A stretch of 64,000 nucleotides of DNA from Nakamurella sp. (GCA_017882715.1 JADGOY010000001.1:41028-105027), one strand, 5' to 3'. Positions 38,181 to 47,815 are shown, counted from the first letter of the stretch. Program-made: numbers and translations. The notes: generated from the sequence alone by a model not told the origin.

Positions 38181-39346
38181 GATTCCCGGTGCTCCAGCGT
38201 GACGAGCCGGTTGCTGAGCAGCGTCAGGAAGGGGGCACGGTTCTCGCCGGTCTGTTCGTGGCTGAGCAGCGAGGCAACCTCGGCGGCGGAGAGGCTACGG
38301 AGGTAACCGCGGACCTGGGCAAGAGTCATCCGGTCATAGTCGGGCAACGCGGCGGGTCCGTTTTCCGTCGGCGGCGCGGGTGACGATGGGGACTGTCCGT
38401 TGGTGGATCCGTCCGGCGCGTACTCTGCTTCCGTTGTGTCGGGTGCCGGTGCGTGCTCTGCTTCCGTTGTGTCGGGTGGCGGTGCGTGCTCTGCTGCGGG
38501 GGGCTGCTCGAGGTTGGGCAATCCGTCCGTCGCGCCGGTCTCCGGCGAGGTCGCCGGGTCGTCGGCGCTGTCCGGCACGCTGGTCGGCGTCGAGGTCGTG
38601 GCTGCTTCGTCGCCGTCAGCCGATTCCTCGATGCCCGCCGGTCCTTCGTTGCGCGCGGCAGCATCGCTCTCCGAGGTGAGCGGCCGCGCCGTTCCCGCCG
38701 TCTCGGGTTCTGTTGCGGGTCCCGTCTCGGGTCCTGTCTCGGGCCCTGAATCTGTCGGGGTCGAGTCGTCGTCCGTTGGCGCGCTGGTCGGTGACGTCGC
38801 GATGCCCTTGGTCGCAGGCTTCGCCGGCGATTTCGTGGTGGCGCGGGCGCCAGAGGGACCCACCGCCGCCGGGGGCTTGGCTCGGGGCGGTCGCTGGCCT
38901 TCCGAACCGGTCCCGGCCGGTTGTGTCGGCCCGGCTGTGTGGCTGGATGCGGAGCTGTCCTTGGGTGCCGTCCGATACGGGCGGGCGAGCGGCGTCACGA
39001 CCGGCGCTTTGCCACCCTCGGCGACGCGGGTTGCCGCAGCGCCCGCTCTGGCGACGGACTCATGGGTTCGCGCGCGCGCCGCGACCGCCGCGGTGGGCGG
39101 CTCGTCGTCGAACCGCGCCCATGGCGGGTTCTCCTGAGGGCGGCCGAGGATGCCGCCGATGAGTTCGTCACCCTTGGTGGCGAGGTCGGCGATCTCCTGC
39201 TGGACTTTCATCGACAGCTGCATCGCCCGCCCGATCAGCGTCACCGGCAGCGCCGGTATCTCCTCGGGCAGGGAACGCACCAGGTCGATACCGCTCGCAA
39301 CGATGCCGGCGGCGACCCGTAAGGGAGTGGGCAACGAGATGGCCAT
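38177..39346 (-). CDS. Lipid-droplet-associated-type protein (xseA-ispH neighbour) with long low-complexity Pro/Glu/Thr tail
   Basis: MAISLPTPLRVAAGIVASGIDLVRSLPEEIPALPVTLIGRAMQLSMKVQQEIADLATKGDELI; position between xseA and ispH. Confidence 0.8.
   Translation of the reverse strand: MAISLPTPLRVAAGIVASGIDLVRSLPEEIPALPVTLIGRAMQLSMKVQQEIADLATKGDELIGGILGRPQENPPWARFDDEPPTAAVAARARTHESVARAGAAATRVAEGGKAPVVTPLARPYRTAPKDSSASSHTAGPTQPAGTGSEGQRPPRAKPPAAVGPSGARATTKSPAKPATKGIATSPTSAPTDDDSTPTDSGPETGPETGPATEPETAGTARPLTSESDAAARNEGPAGIEESADGDEAATTSTPTSVPDSADDPATSPETGATDGLPNLEQPPAAEHAPPPDTTEAEHAPAPDTTEAEYAPDGSTNGQSPSSPAPPTENGPAALPDYDRMTLAQVRGYLRSLSAAEVASLLSHEQTGENRAPFLTLLSNRLVTLEHRES
38418..38495. repeat. 33-bp in-frame coding tandem repeat (TTEAEHAP-DT units)
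   Basis: gcgtactctgcttccgttgtgtcgggtgccggt / gcgtgctctgcttccgttgtgtcgggtggcggt / partial third. Confidence 0.9.
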
Positions 39347-39870
39347 GTGCCCAGCCTGCCTCATGGCCGATCCGTGCGACACCCGGACACGTGGATGGCG
39401 TGCTCTGCGCGGGTTATCAGGGGCCGATCCATGGCCGGGCCGACATGCATGCGCGGTGGTTCGGGAGCGTTCGATCAGTCGTTCGCGCAAGACCAGGCGG
39501 CTTGCACCCTCGACAACACCGGGATCGGCGTGTCCGTCGACGGTGACACGCCCAAGGCCCCCGGTGACGACCGCGGTGTCCCACTCGGACGTCCGTGGCG
39601 ACCTGGAATTGACGGTCACCAAGAACCCTCGGGCCCGATCGAAGCGCCAACGATGACGCTGCCAGGGCTCTGCGAGGCGCGGGCGAGCGGACGAGCACGA
39701 AGAGCTGGTTGTCGTCGGTGACCCCATTGGTGGACCGAAAAAGGACAAGTGAAGCCCAAACGGACGCGACGTGCCATCTGTAGCGGCCAGAAGGTTCCGG
39801 TCAGGCGATGTGCGCCCCCCGCTGGACGTTCGGCGGAGTTCGCGTCCGAACGGCGCCCTACCATGAGGGC

Positions 39871-40929
39871 ATGGGTGCCCCGACCGCTGAACCGACCGGA
39901 CCGACTGCTGCTGTGCAAACTCCGGCACCGACACCGATCCCGGCTCCCGAGTCGACCGCCGGGGGCTTGGCCGCGCCCACCCGCCGCGTCCTGCTCGCCA
40001 GCCCACGGGGGTACTGCGCCGGGGTGGATCGGGCCGTCGTCACGGTCGGGAAGGCGCTCGAGCAGTACGGCCCGCCGGTCTATGTCCGTAAGCAGATCGT
40101 GCACAACAAGCACGTGGTCGCCGGATTACAGGCTCGCGGAGCGATCTTCGTCGAGGAGACCGACGAGGTACCGGAAGGCGCCCTGGTGGTGTTCTCGGCG
40201 CACGGGGTGTCACCGGCGGTCCACCAGCAGGCCGCCGACCGTCAGTTGCGGGTCATCGACGCGACCTGTCCGCTGGTGACCAAGGTGCACAAGGAAGCCA
40301 CGCGATTCGCTGCCGAGGACTACGACATCCTGCTGATCGGCCATCGCGGCCACGAGGAGGTCGAGGGCACCCACGGCGAGGCGCCGGAGTCGATCCAGCT
40401 GATCAACGACCAGTCCGACGTCGAGAATGTGCAAGTCCGGGACCCGGCGAAGGTGATCTGGCTCTCCCAGACGACCCTGTCCGTCGACGAGACGCTGGAC
40501 ACGGTCGACCTGCTGCGCCGACGCTTCCCGTTGATGGTCGCGCCGCCGAGCGACGACATCTGCTACGCCACCCAGAACCGGCAGGAGGTGGTGAAGCAGA
40601 TCGCCGACGAGTGTGGGCTGGTGATCGTGGTGGGCTCGCGCAACTCCTCCAACTCGGTGCGGCTGGTCGAGGTGGCGCTGGAGGCAGGCGCCGGGGTGTC
40701 GTACCTGGTGGACGATGCGAGCGAGATCCGGGACGAATGGCTCGCCGGCGTCGATGTCGTCGGGGTCACCAGCGGGGCCTCGGTACCCGACGACCTGGTG
40801 ATGGGTGTGCTGGACCACCTGGCGGAGCGCGGTTACCCCGGTGTCGAGGAGTTCACCGCGGCGACCGAGACCCTGACCTTCTCGTTGCCGAAGGAACTGC
40901 GTCGGGATCTGCGGCCCGCCGGTCGCTGA
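39871..40929 (+). CDS. ispH: 4-hydroxy-3-methylbut-2-enyl diphosphate reductase
   Basis: [62 protein letters not shown]. Confidence 0.95.
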   Translation: MGAPTAEPTGPTAAVQTPAPTPIPAPESTAGGLAAPTRRVLLASPRGYCAGVDRAVVTVGKALEQYGPPVYVRKQIVHNKHVVAGLQARGAIFVEETDEVPEGALVVFSAHGVSPAVHQQAADRQLRVIDATCPLVTKVHKEATRFAAEDYDILLIGHRGHEEVEGTHGEAPESIQLINDQSDVENVQVRDPAKVIWLSQTTLSVDETLDTVDLLRRRFPLMVAPPSDDICYATQNRQEVVKQIADECGLVIVVGSRNSSNSVRLVEVALEAGAGVSYLVDDASEIRDEWLAGVDVVGVTSGASVPDDLVMGVLDHLAERGYPGVEEFTAATETLTFSLPKELRRDLRPAGR

Positions 40930-40939
40930 GCCGCCGCCC

Positions 40940-41404
40940 TCACCGGCGCAGTGTCTGCAGGATCCGGGCCAGATCCGCGCGGTCGTCTTCGCTGAGCAGA
41001 CCGAAGAATCGCTCGGCGTCGGCGTCGCGCGCCGCGCGGATCGCGGTTCCGACGCGGTGCCCCTCATCGGTGAGCGAGACCAGCATCGCCCGGCGGTCGT
41101 GCGGGTCCGGCATCCGGTCGATCAGTCCACGCTCCTGCAGACCGTCGACCACATCCGTCGTCGACCGCGGCGCGATGTGCAGATGATCGGACAGCTCGGA
41201 CAACCGCAGCGCCTGGTGGTGCATGAGCACAGCGAGCGCCCGGGAATGCGAGGGTGCGATGTCCCAGGGGGCCAATGCCTCGCGTGAAGAGTGCCGGAGC
41301 TGACGGGCAACCGACCAGAACAGCTCCGAGAGCCTATCGGTGTCCGTCCTGACGTCCCTCCACTCATCAGCCCGGCCGTCCTTCTCGTGCTGGTCCTCGG
41401 CCAT
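40940..41404 (-). CDS. MarR family transcriptional regulator
   Basis: LSELSDHLHIAPRSTTDVVDGLQERGLIDRMPDPHDRRAMLVSLTDEG. Confidence 0.9.
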   Translation of the reverse strand: MAEDQHEKDGRADEWRDVRTDTDRLSELFWSVARQLRHSSREALAPWDIAPSHSRALAVLMHHQALRLSELSDHLHIAPRSTTDVVDGLQERGLIDRMPDPHDRRAMLVSLTDEGHRVGTAIRAARDADAERFFGLLSEDDRADLARILQTLRR

Positions 41405-41441
41405 GGGGAATAGAGTACGCCTCTTTGGTGCTGTAGCCTCA

Positions 41442-41460
41442 TAGTGAGCTTGCCTCACTA
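41442..41460. promoter_or_regulatory. Probable MarR operator TAGTGAG-cttgc-CTCACTA in divergent intergenic region
   Basis: Perfect 7-bp inverted repeat, 5-nt spacer, between divergent MarR and ABC genes. Confidence 0.7.
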
Positions 41461-41488
41461 CTATTCCGGACGAAAGGGGTGGTTCCAG

Positions 41489-43306
41489 ATGGAACCCATA
41501 GAAGCCCATCAAGGAAGATCATCGGGCTCGGGCGGCCGTCGCGGCCGCTCCGAGGTCACCGCCGTCGAGAAAAGCCAGGCCCGCGAGGTGTCCCTGCGTC
41601 GCATCGGCGGCCTTTTCCGGGGCTATCGCTGGCCGCTGACCATCGTCACGGCCATCATCGTCGCGTCCTCCATTGTCGCGATGGCCTCGCCGTTCCTGCT
41701 GCGCGCCGTCATCGACCAGGCGCTGCCGCAACAGAACCTGGCGCTGCTGGTCTGGCTCGTCGCCGGGATGCTCGCCGTCGCGGCCGTCACCGCGGCCCTG
41801 GGTGTCATCCAGACCTGGATCAGCACCAACATCGGCCAGCAGGTCATGCACTCGCTCCGCTCGGATGTGTTCGCCCATCTGCAGCGCCAGTCGATCGCGT
41901 TCTTCACCCACACCCGCACCGGCGAGGTGCAATCCCGCATCACCAACGACATCGGCGGCATGCAGTCCGTGGTCACCTCGACCGCCACCTCGGTGGCATC
42001 GAACCTCACCACAGCAGTCGCGACCGCCGTCGCGATGGCGGCACTGTCCTGGCGGCTATCGCTCATCTCGCTGGTGGTGATGCCGCCGGCGATCTATCTC
42101 ACCCGCAAGGTTGCCCGGATGCGCCGCGAAATCACCGCGCAACGGCAGCGCGAATTGGCAGACCTCAACGTGACCATCGAGGAAGGACTGTCGATCAGCG
42201 GCGTCCAACTGAGCAAGACGATGGGCACCGGCCCATCGCTGGTCGAGCGCTTCACGTCCTCTTCGTCGCGACTGATCGATCTGGAACTGCGATCCGAACT
42301 CGCCGGCCGCTGGCGGATGGCGTCGATGAGCGTCATCTTCGCCGCGATCCCGGCAGTCATCTACCTCAGCGCCGGCCTGCCCGTCACCGCAGGGACGATG
42401 ACCATCGGCACCCTGATCGCGTTCACCGCCCTGCAAGCCGCGCTGTTCCGTCCGCTGATGGGGCTGTTGAACGTCGGTGTCTCGCTCACCAGTTCGCTCG
42501 CGCTCTTCGCCAGGATCTTCGAGTACCTCGACCTCCCGGTGGATATCGCGGACCCCGTCGATGCGGTTGCCGTCGATCCCGCGCAGGTGTCCGGTCATGT
42601 CCGGTTCGAGGACGTCACGTTCGCCTACCAGGGTAGCGACACCGCTGCCGTGGCCGGCGTCAACCTCGACGTCCCGGCCGGCACCACGCTTGCCCTGGTC
42701 GGTGAAACCGGCTCCGGGAAAAGCACTCTCGCCTCCCTGGTGGCCCGCCTGCACGACCCGAGCGGCGGTCGGGTGACCATCGACGGGGTCGACCTGCGCG
42801 AGATCAAACTCGGCGACCTGGCCGCCATCGTCGGCGTCGTGAGTCAGGAGACCTACCTGCTGCACACCACGGTTCGGGAGAACCTGCGGTACGCCCGGCC
42901 TGATGCCACCGACGCCCAGATCGAGGCGGCAGCGCGCGCGGCCCAGGTGCACGACCTGATCGCCGGCCTGCCCGAGGGCTACGACACGATGGTGGGCTCC
43001 CGCGGCCATCGCTTCTCCGGTGGTGAGAAGCAGCGGATCGCCATCGCCCGCACATTGCTGCGCAACCCCAGGGTGCTCGTGCTCGACGAAGCCACCAGCG
43101 CCTTGGACAACGAAACCGAACGCGCGGTGCAGCAGGCCTTCGACACCCTGGCCCGGGGCCGCACCACCATCACCATCGCCCACCGGCTGTCCACCGTGCA
43201 TGACGCCGATCAGATCGCCGTGATGGACCAGGGGCGTGTCGTGGAGTCAGGCACTCACCACAGCCTGCTCGGCCAGGACGGTCGCTACGCCGCGCTCGCG
43301 GCGTGA
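41489..43306 (+). CDS. ABC exporter, fused TM-NBD
   Basis: VGETGSGKSTLASLVARLHDPSGG, FSGGEKQRIAIARTLLRNPRVLVLDEATSALD; 6-TM N-terminus. Confidence 0.93.
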   Translation: MEPIEAHQGRSSGSGGRRGRSEVTAVEKSQAREVSLRRIGGLFRGYRWPLTIVTAIIVASSIVAMASPFLLRAVIDQALPQQNLALLVWLVAGMLAVAAVTAALGVIQTWISTNIGQQVMHSLRSDVFAHLQRQSIAFFTHTRTGEVQSRITNDIGGMQSVVTSTATSVASNLTTAVATAVAMAALSWRLSLISLVVMPPAIYLTRKVARMRREITAQRQRELADLNVTIEEGLSISGVQLSKTMGTGPSLVERFTSSSSRLIDLELRSELAGRWRMASMSVIFAAIPAVIYLSAGLPVTAGTMTIGTLIAFTALQAALFRPLMGLLNVGVSLTSSLALFARIFEYLDLPVDIADPVDAVAVDPAQVSGHVRFEDVTFAYQGSDTAAVAGVNLDVPAGTTLALVGETGSGKSTLASLVARLHDPSGGRVTIDGVDLREIKLGDLAAIVGVVSQETYLLHTTVRENLRYARPDATDAQIEAAARAAQVHDLIAGLPEGYDTMVGSRGHRFSGGEKQRIAIARTLLRNPRVLVLDEATSALDNETERAVQQAFDTLARGRTTITIAHRLSTVHDADQIAVMDQGRVVESGTHHSLLGQDGRYAALAA

Positions 43307-43728
43307 CTGCGCGAGGAACGCTCGGGCTGAGCCAATATCCGGATCAGCCCGACGATCACCGCAAGCGCGGTGCCGATGGCCATCGTGGGGAAGGACCCGA
43401 TGATCTTGAGCGCGGTTCCGTACATCCCGCCGGCCTGGGTGAACAGCCACCCGCCGATGACGATGCCGAAGACCAGCACGAGCGGTGGCTGGACCATTGC
43501 GGTGAAGATCGAGCCGCGACGCACCGCCAGGGCCGCCAGCAGGACACCGAGGTAGAAACCGATCCGCAGCCCCCAGCTGAGCGCGCCGGTCGTGAGTCCG
43601 TCGACGGCGGTGCCGGCAAGCGTCAAGCCGGCGGCCAGCAGCACTGCTGCCCACGACGGCCAGCCCCGCACGCTGGTCAGCACAGAGGCATCGGCTGTCG
43701 ACAGGCGGGTCGCGCTCTTGGTCGTCAC
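43285..43728 (-). CDS. DUF6542-like membrane protein
   Basis: Four TM segments; syntenic position between ispH and ychF. Confidence 0.7.
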   Translation of the reverse strand: MTTKSATRLSTADASVLTSVRGWPSWAAVLLAAGLTLAGTAVDGLTTGALSWGLRIGFYLGVLLAALAVRRGSIFTAMVQPPLVLVFGIVIGGWLFTQAGGMYGTALKIIGSFPTMAIGTALAVIVGLIRILAQPERSSRSHAASAA

Positions 43729-44918
43729 CGGTCAACGGTAGCCTCCCTCGGCCATCCGGCGGCCTTTCCGATCGGCGTGACCTGCGCCGGAGCACCATCG
43801 GGTGGATCGCGCGGCCGGCTGCCGTGACGTTCACCGTCAGCTTCAACAACGGGATCTGCACCGATATCTGCCGCAAAACCCGATGCCTGGGGACGCCGCG
43901 GGAGTACGTCGACCGGCTCCGGCGCGGGTAACTCGTCGGTGGTGACCCCGAGATCGGCGAAGCGGCGAGCGGTGACCAGCACCCGGGTCTCCATGGACCG
44001 GACCGTCTGGTTGTACGCCGTGACAGCGCGCTCCAGACCCGCGCCCAGCCTGCTCAGATGTCCTCCGACGGTGGCCAGGCGTCCGTGCAGTTCCCGGCCG
44101 AGAGCATGTACCTCCGCCGCGGAGGCGGACAGCTGTTCCTGCCGCCACGTGAAGGCCACGGTGCGCAGCAGGGCGATCAGGGAGGTGGGCGTGGCGATCA
44201 CCACATGCCTGCCGAACGCGTGGTCGGCCAGCCCCGGATCGACCGCGAGTGCCGCGTCGATCAACGGTTCGCCCGGCACGAACATGATCACGAACTCGGG
44301 CGCGGGCTGGAAATGCCGCCAGTAGGACTTGGACGCCAGCGCGTCAACGTGCGCGCGGACCGCCCTGGCGTGTGCGGCCATCAGCGCTGACCGGCGGCGA
44401 TCGTCGGGGCTGTCCAGCGCCTCGAGCCAGGCGGCGAACGGCACCTTGGCGTCTAGAAGGAGGCTGCGCCCACCGGACAGCCGCACCACCATGTCCGGCC
44501 GGACCCCGCGGCTGTCGACCGCTGGATCGTGGGCAGTGACCTGGGTGTCGAAATCGCAGTGCTCGACCATGCCGGCAAGCTCGACGATCCGCTGCAACTG
44601 CACCTCGCCCCACCGACCCCGGACCTGAGGTGCCCGCAGCGCTCCCACCAACGACCGGGTCTGGCCGCCCAGCTCCGTCGACGCCCGGTGCAACGCGGCG
44701 ACCTGTTCCCGGAGCCCGGCATACGCGCCCACCCGGTCCCGTTCGACTTCCTGCAGCCGATTCTCGACCCGCCGCAGCGCGTCCGACGCGGGCGCGATGA
44801 GTGCGGCCAGCTCAGCCCCGGTCCGGTCGGATCGAGGCGAAGATCGCCCGATCAGCAGCCCCAGGACCAGGCCGACGGCCAGCAGCAACGCACCGATCAG
44901 CAGGGCCGTTGATTCCAT
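43725..44918 (-). CDS. rmuC: DNA recombination protein RmuC
   Basis: GRWGEVQLQRIVELAGMVEHCDFDTQ, RPDMVVRLSGGRSLLLDAKVPFAAWLEA, VIMFVPGEPLIDAAL. Confidence 0.92.
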   Translation of the reverse strand: MESTALLIGALLLAVGLVLGLLIGRSSPRSDRTGAELAALIAPASDALRRVENRLQEVERDRVGAYAGLREQVAALHRASTELGGQTRSLVGALRAPQVRGRWGEVQLQRIVELAGMVEHCDFDTQVTAHDPAVDSRGVRPDMVVRLSGGRSLLLDAKVPFAAWLEALDSPDDRRRSALMAAHARAVRAHVDALASKSYWRHFQPAPEFVIMFVPGEPLIDAALAVDPGLADHAFGRHVVIATPTSLIALLRTVAFTWRQEQLSASAAEVHALGRELHGRLATVGGHLSRLGAGLERAVTAYNQTVRSMETRVLVTARRFADLGVTTDELPAPEPVDVLPRRPQASGFAADIGADPVVEADGERHGSRPRDPPDGAPAQVTPIGKAAGWPREATVDR

Positions 44919-45077
44919 GCCGTCAGCATGACTGGCCGCACCGACAGTGCCCGGCAGGAACAGGCGGTCAGCGCCCGAAAACGCCACGCAGACAGGTACG
45001 AACGGCCCGCGTGAGTTGCGCGACGATCTCCGGCGTGCGGAGCTCGGGGCCGAGCAGCGATCGGGCGCCGACCAGCC

Positions 45078-45297
45078 AATCGCGATGACGCCCGATCTCG
45101 GACAGGGCGGCTGCCAGGCGATCGAGGACGCCGTGACGCTGACGTGCCTGCTGCGGACGTCCGGGAGCATCCCAGACGCGCTGGCCCGCTACGCCAACTG
45201 CGCCGTCGTCGCACCCAATCTGCGGGCCGTGCCCGGGTCGGCGTTCGTCCGGGCAAGCGCCTCGGTGCAGCGATGGGCACCGCCGGTGACGGTCTGA
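45078..45297 (+). pseudogene. C-terminal remnant of FAD-dependent monooxygenase
   Basis: IAMTPDLGQGGCQAIEDAVTLTCLLRTSGSIPDALARYANCAVVAPNLRAV without upstream FAD-binding domain. Confidence 0.6.
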
Positions 45298-45353
45298 TCA
45301 CATCAGGCCACGGGTTCGCCGGCGCGGCGGAGGAGAGCGATACCCTCTGCGCC

Positions 45354-45506
45354 ATGCCCGGGCGGGAATTGCTGCTGGTAGGCCGACGCGAGGTCGACCT
45401 CCTGCGGGTCGCCAGCGCGGCGTGTCCCCCGATCACCGACCTGCCGGCTGACCAACCGGATCCCCGGAGCGCAGTGCCGCGTGAGCCGAGGCTGACCGGA
45501 CCCTGA
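45354..45506 (+). CDS. Putative leader peptide of the sulfur-associated actinobacterial type
   Basis: MPGRELLLVGRREVDLLRVASAACPPITDL...; TACCCT exactly 7 nt upstream of ATG; lies 100 bp before sulfotransferase gene. Confidence 0.65.
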   Translation: MPGRELLLVGRREVDLLRVASAACPPITDLPADQPDPRSAVPREPRLTGP

Positions 45507-45550
45507 CCCGAGCCTGACCCTTGACCTGACCCTTGACCTGACCCGAGCCT
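45502..45550. repeat. Short tandem repeat (CTTGACCTGACC) flanked by CTGACCCGAGCCT copies, spanning the leader stop codon
   Basis: cctgacccgagcctgacccttgacctgacccttgacctgacccgagcct. Confidence 0.8.
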
Positions 45551-45605
45551 CTTTGCCCTTGGCACCAACTGGCGCCGGCGCGCCCATTCCCCACAAGGAC
45601 ACCCG

Positions 45606-46559
45606 ATGGCCCTTCCCGATTTCCTCATCATCGGAGCCCCCAAGGCCGGCTCGACAGCGTTGCACGTCGCGCTGGCCCAGCACCCCGATCTTTTTCTGTC
45701 CGACCCGAAGGAACCGAAGTTCTTCCTGTGTGACCAGGCGCCACCCGACCCGGCGCACCAGAAAGGCCCGGGGGACGCCCACAGTGCACGCGAGTGGGTG
45801 TGGGACCGGGACCGTTACGAGTCGCTGTTCGCGAACGCGCCGGCGGGAGCGTTGCGCGGCGAGAGCACTCCGTTCTATCTGTGGGACACCGCGTCCCATC
45901 GCCGGATCCGCGCGCTGATCCCGGACGTGAAGATGATCGCCGTCATCCGCGATCCGATCGATCGGGCGTACTCGAACTGGACGCATCTGTGGTGCGACGG
46001 ACTGGAACCCGAGAGCGATTTCCTGACCGCCTGCGAGCTCGAGCCGTCCCGGGCCGAAGCGGGCTACGCGCCCTTCTGGAGGTACCTGGAAACCGGCCTC
46101 TACGGGCAACAGCTCGAGCATCTGTACACGGTCTTTCCCCGGGAACAGGTCTTCGTGCTGCGCTACCGCCGGCTGATCGACGCGGCGCCGCAGACGCTCG
46201 ACGACATCGCCGCCTTCCTGGGCGTGAGGACCGGGCTGGTGTCCACCGTTCCTCGCTCCAACGTGTCGAATTGGGTGGCCGACGGCGGGGTCAACAGGTC
46301 TCTGCAGGAGGTGATCAGGGCCGGCGCGCAGGCCGGGGCGCATCTTCCGCCGCAGGTGTGGCGGCAGGCCCAGCGACCGGTGCTTGCCGCCCTGCACCGT
46401 GGCGGTCGGCGCCGTCCCCGGTTGCCGGTCGAGCAGCGCAGGACCCTGCTGCCGCGCTACGAATCCGATGTTGCGCTGCTGGGCAGGCTGACCGGGGTCG
46501 ACTACGCGGACTGGTTGAACGAGACCGGCAGGGGCGCCTTCAGCGAACGGCAGTCCTGA
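45606..46559 (+). CDS. Sulfotransferase family protein (PAPS-dependent type)
   Basis: LIIGAPKAGSTALHVALAQHPDLFLSDPKEPKFFL; VIRDPIDRAYSNWTHL. Confidence 0.9.
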   Translation: MALPDFLIIGAPKAGSTALHVALAQHPDLFLSDPKEPKFFLCDQAPPDPAHQKGPGDAHSAREWVWDRDRYESLFANAPAGALRGESTPFYLWDTASHRRIRALIPDVKMIAVIRDPIDRAYSNWTHLWCDGLEPESDFLTACELEPSRAEAGYAPFWRYLETGLYGQQLEHLYTVFPREQVFVLRYRRLIDAAPQTLDDIAAFLGVRTGLVSTVPRSNVSNWVADGGVNRSLQEVIRAGAQAGAHLPPQVWRQAQRPVLAALHRGGRRRPRLPVEQRRTLLPRYESDVALLGRLTGVDYADWLNETGRGAFSERQS

Positions 46560-46577
46560 CGACGGGCGTCTGCGGCG

Positions 46578-47513
46578 TCACTCGAACGGCACGAACGCGG
46601 TGCGCAGGTCGTTCGCGCCGTCGGCGCGCTCGGCCTCGTAGTACAGTCGCAGACCGTCCGGCAGTTGGGCGACGGCGACGTAGCGCAGCGTCCGGCCGTT
46701 CCGTTCGATCGGCCCGCCGACCGCGACGAAGTCGTCGGGGCTCGCCCCGAGGGCGACGCCGGTGCGCTCGTGCCAGTTCTCCGCCGCCGACGCCCGACCG
46801 TCGTAGGTGGCGAGCCATTTGCCGTGCCACTCCCAGGCGCTGGTCACCCGGACGCCGCGCTGGTCCCATGAGTTCACAGTCGGCAGCAGCGCCGGTCGCT
46901 CGACGCTCCAGTCCAACCCGTCGGCACTGCTGGCGAACCACGCCTGCATCCGATCGGCCTCGTCCTCACCTCGGTCGAGCAGATGCCGGCACGCCCACAT
47001 CCGCCATGCCTGGTCGTCCCGAGTGACCACCACGTCCTTCCAGGCGGTGTCCGCGTCACCGGGCAGCACCACGGTGCGCTTTCCGCTCGAAAGGCCTTCG
47101 GGTCCGGCGGTGTCACCGGTGCCACAAGTGCCGACGGTGTCCAGCGCCTCGACCCACCAGTGCTTGGAGCCCGGTGTCGAGCAGCTGACGTACAGCCGCC
47201 AGCCGCCGTCGGGACGCCGGATCAGCGCCGGTCGCTCCAGCGACGCGCACGCGAAACCGGACGCGAGGACGGTGCTGACCGTCTCGAAAACGATCCCGTC
47301 AGTCGATCGGGCGACAACGTTGGCGTACCCGCGTCCGCGATCCACCGGACGTCGCAGGCGATACGCCAGGTAGAAGACGCCCTCGTCGTACACGACGCTC
47401 GGTCCGCCGGCCCAATAACCGTCGCCGGATCCGGGCGGTTCGATCACCACGGTGGACGGCCCCGTGGTCAGGGCCCGGGTGATCTGGTCGATGAACGTCA
47501 CGGCCGAGAGCAT
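46578..47513 (-). CDS. Five-bladed beta-propeller glycoside hydrolase-like (GH43-like) protein
   Basis: YWAGGPSVVYDEGVFYLAYRLRRP, ERPALIRRPDGGWRLYVSCSTPG, DVVVTRDDQAWRMWACRHL. Confidence 0.65.
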   Translation of the reverse strand: MLSAVTFIDQITRALTTGPSTVVIEPPGSGDGYWAGGPSVVYDEGVFYLAYRLRRPVDRGRGYANVVARSTDGIVFETVSTVLASGFACASLERPALIRRPDGGWRLYVSCSTPGSKHWWVEALDTVGTCGTGDTAGPEGLSSGKRTVVLPGDADTAWKDVVVTRDDQAWRMWACRHLLDRGEDEADRMQAWFASSADGLDWSVERPALLPTVNSWDQRGVRVTSAWEWHGKWLATYDGRASAAENWHERTGVALGASPDDFVAVGGPIERNGRTLRYVAVAQLPDGLRLYYEAERADGANDLRTAFVPFE

Positions 47514-47728
47514 ACGAAAGCCTTGCCGGCCGCCGGGCGACCCGGCGTGTTCTGCCGCCGGGTGTCCGGGAAACCCGGCAACGCATACCGGCGACCGCGG
47601 CGCCCGCGGACGCAACCATGAAATGCCGAAAGAACACCGCCAAAGGGATGACGGACACCATTCAATCTCTCGATTCCACTCCATTCGGCGGCGTGGGGGC
47701 GGGGGACTGGCGCGGTATGCTCGTGCAC

Positions 47729-47815
47729 ATGTCCGGTCAGGGAGTGCCTTTGGTGTGCCGTCGCGAGGTTGATCTCGTGCGCGTCGCCAGCGCTACCTGT
47801 TGTCACGCCGCCTGA
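47729..47815 (+). CDS. Putative cysteine-responsive leader peptide upstream of sulfite reductase operon
   Basis: MSGQGVPLVCRREVDLVRVASATCCHAA*; TATGCT exactly 7 nt upstream of ATG 47729 (alternative ATG 47717). Confidence 0.72.
   Translation: MSGQGVPLVCRREVDLVRVASATCCHAA

Noticed and set aside
39347-39721. Plus-strand ORF in the lipid-droplet/ispH gap
   Set aside because: No recognisable motif; competing ORFs of equal quality in several frames.
42056-43201. 381-aa minus-strand ORF over ABC exporter
   Set aside because: Shadow ORF.
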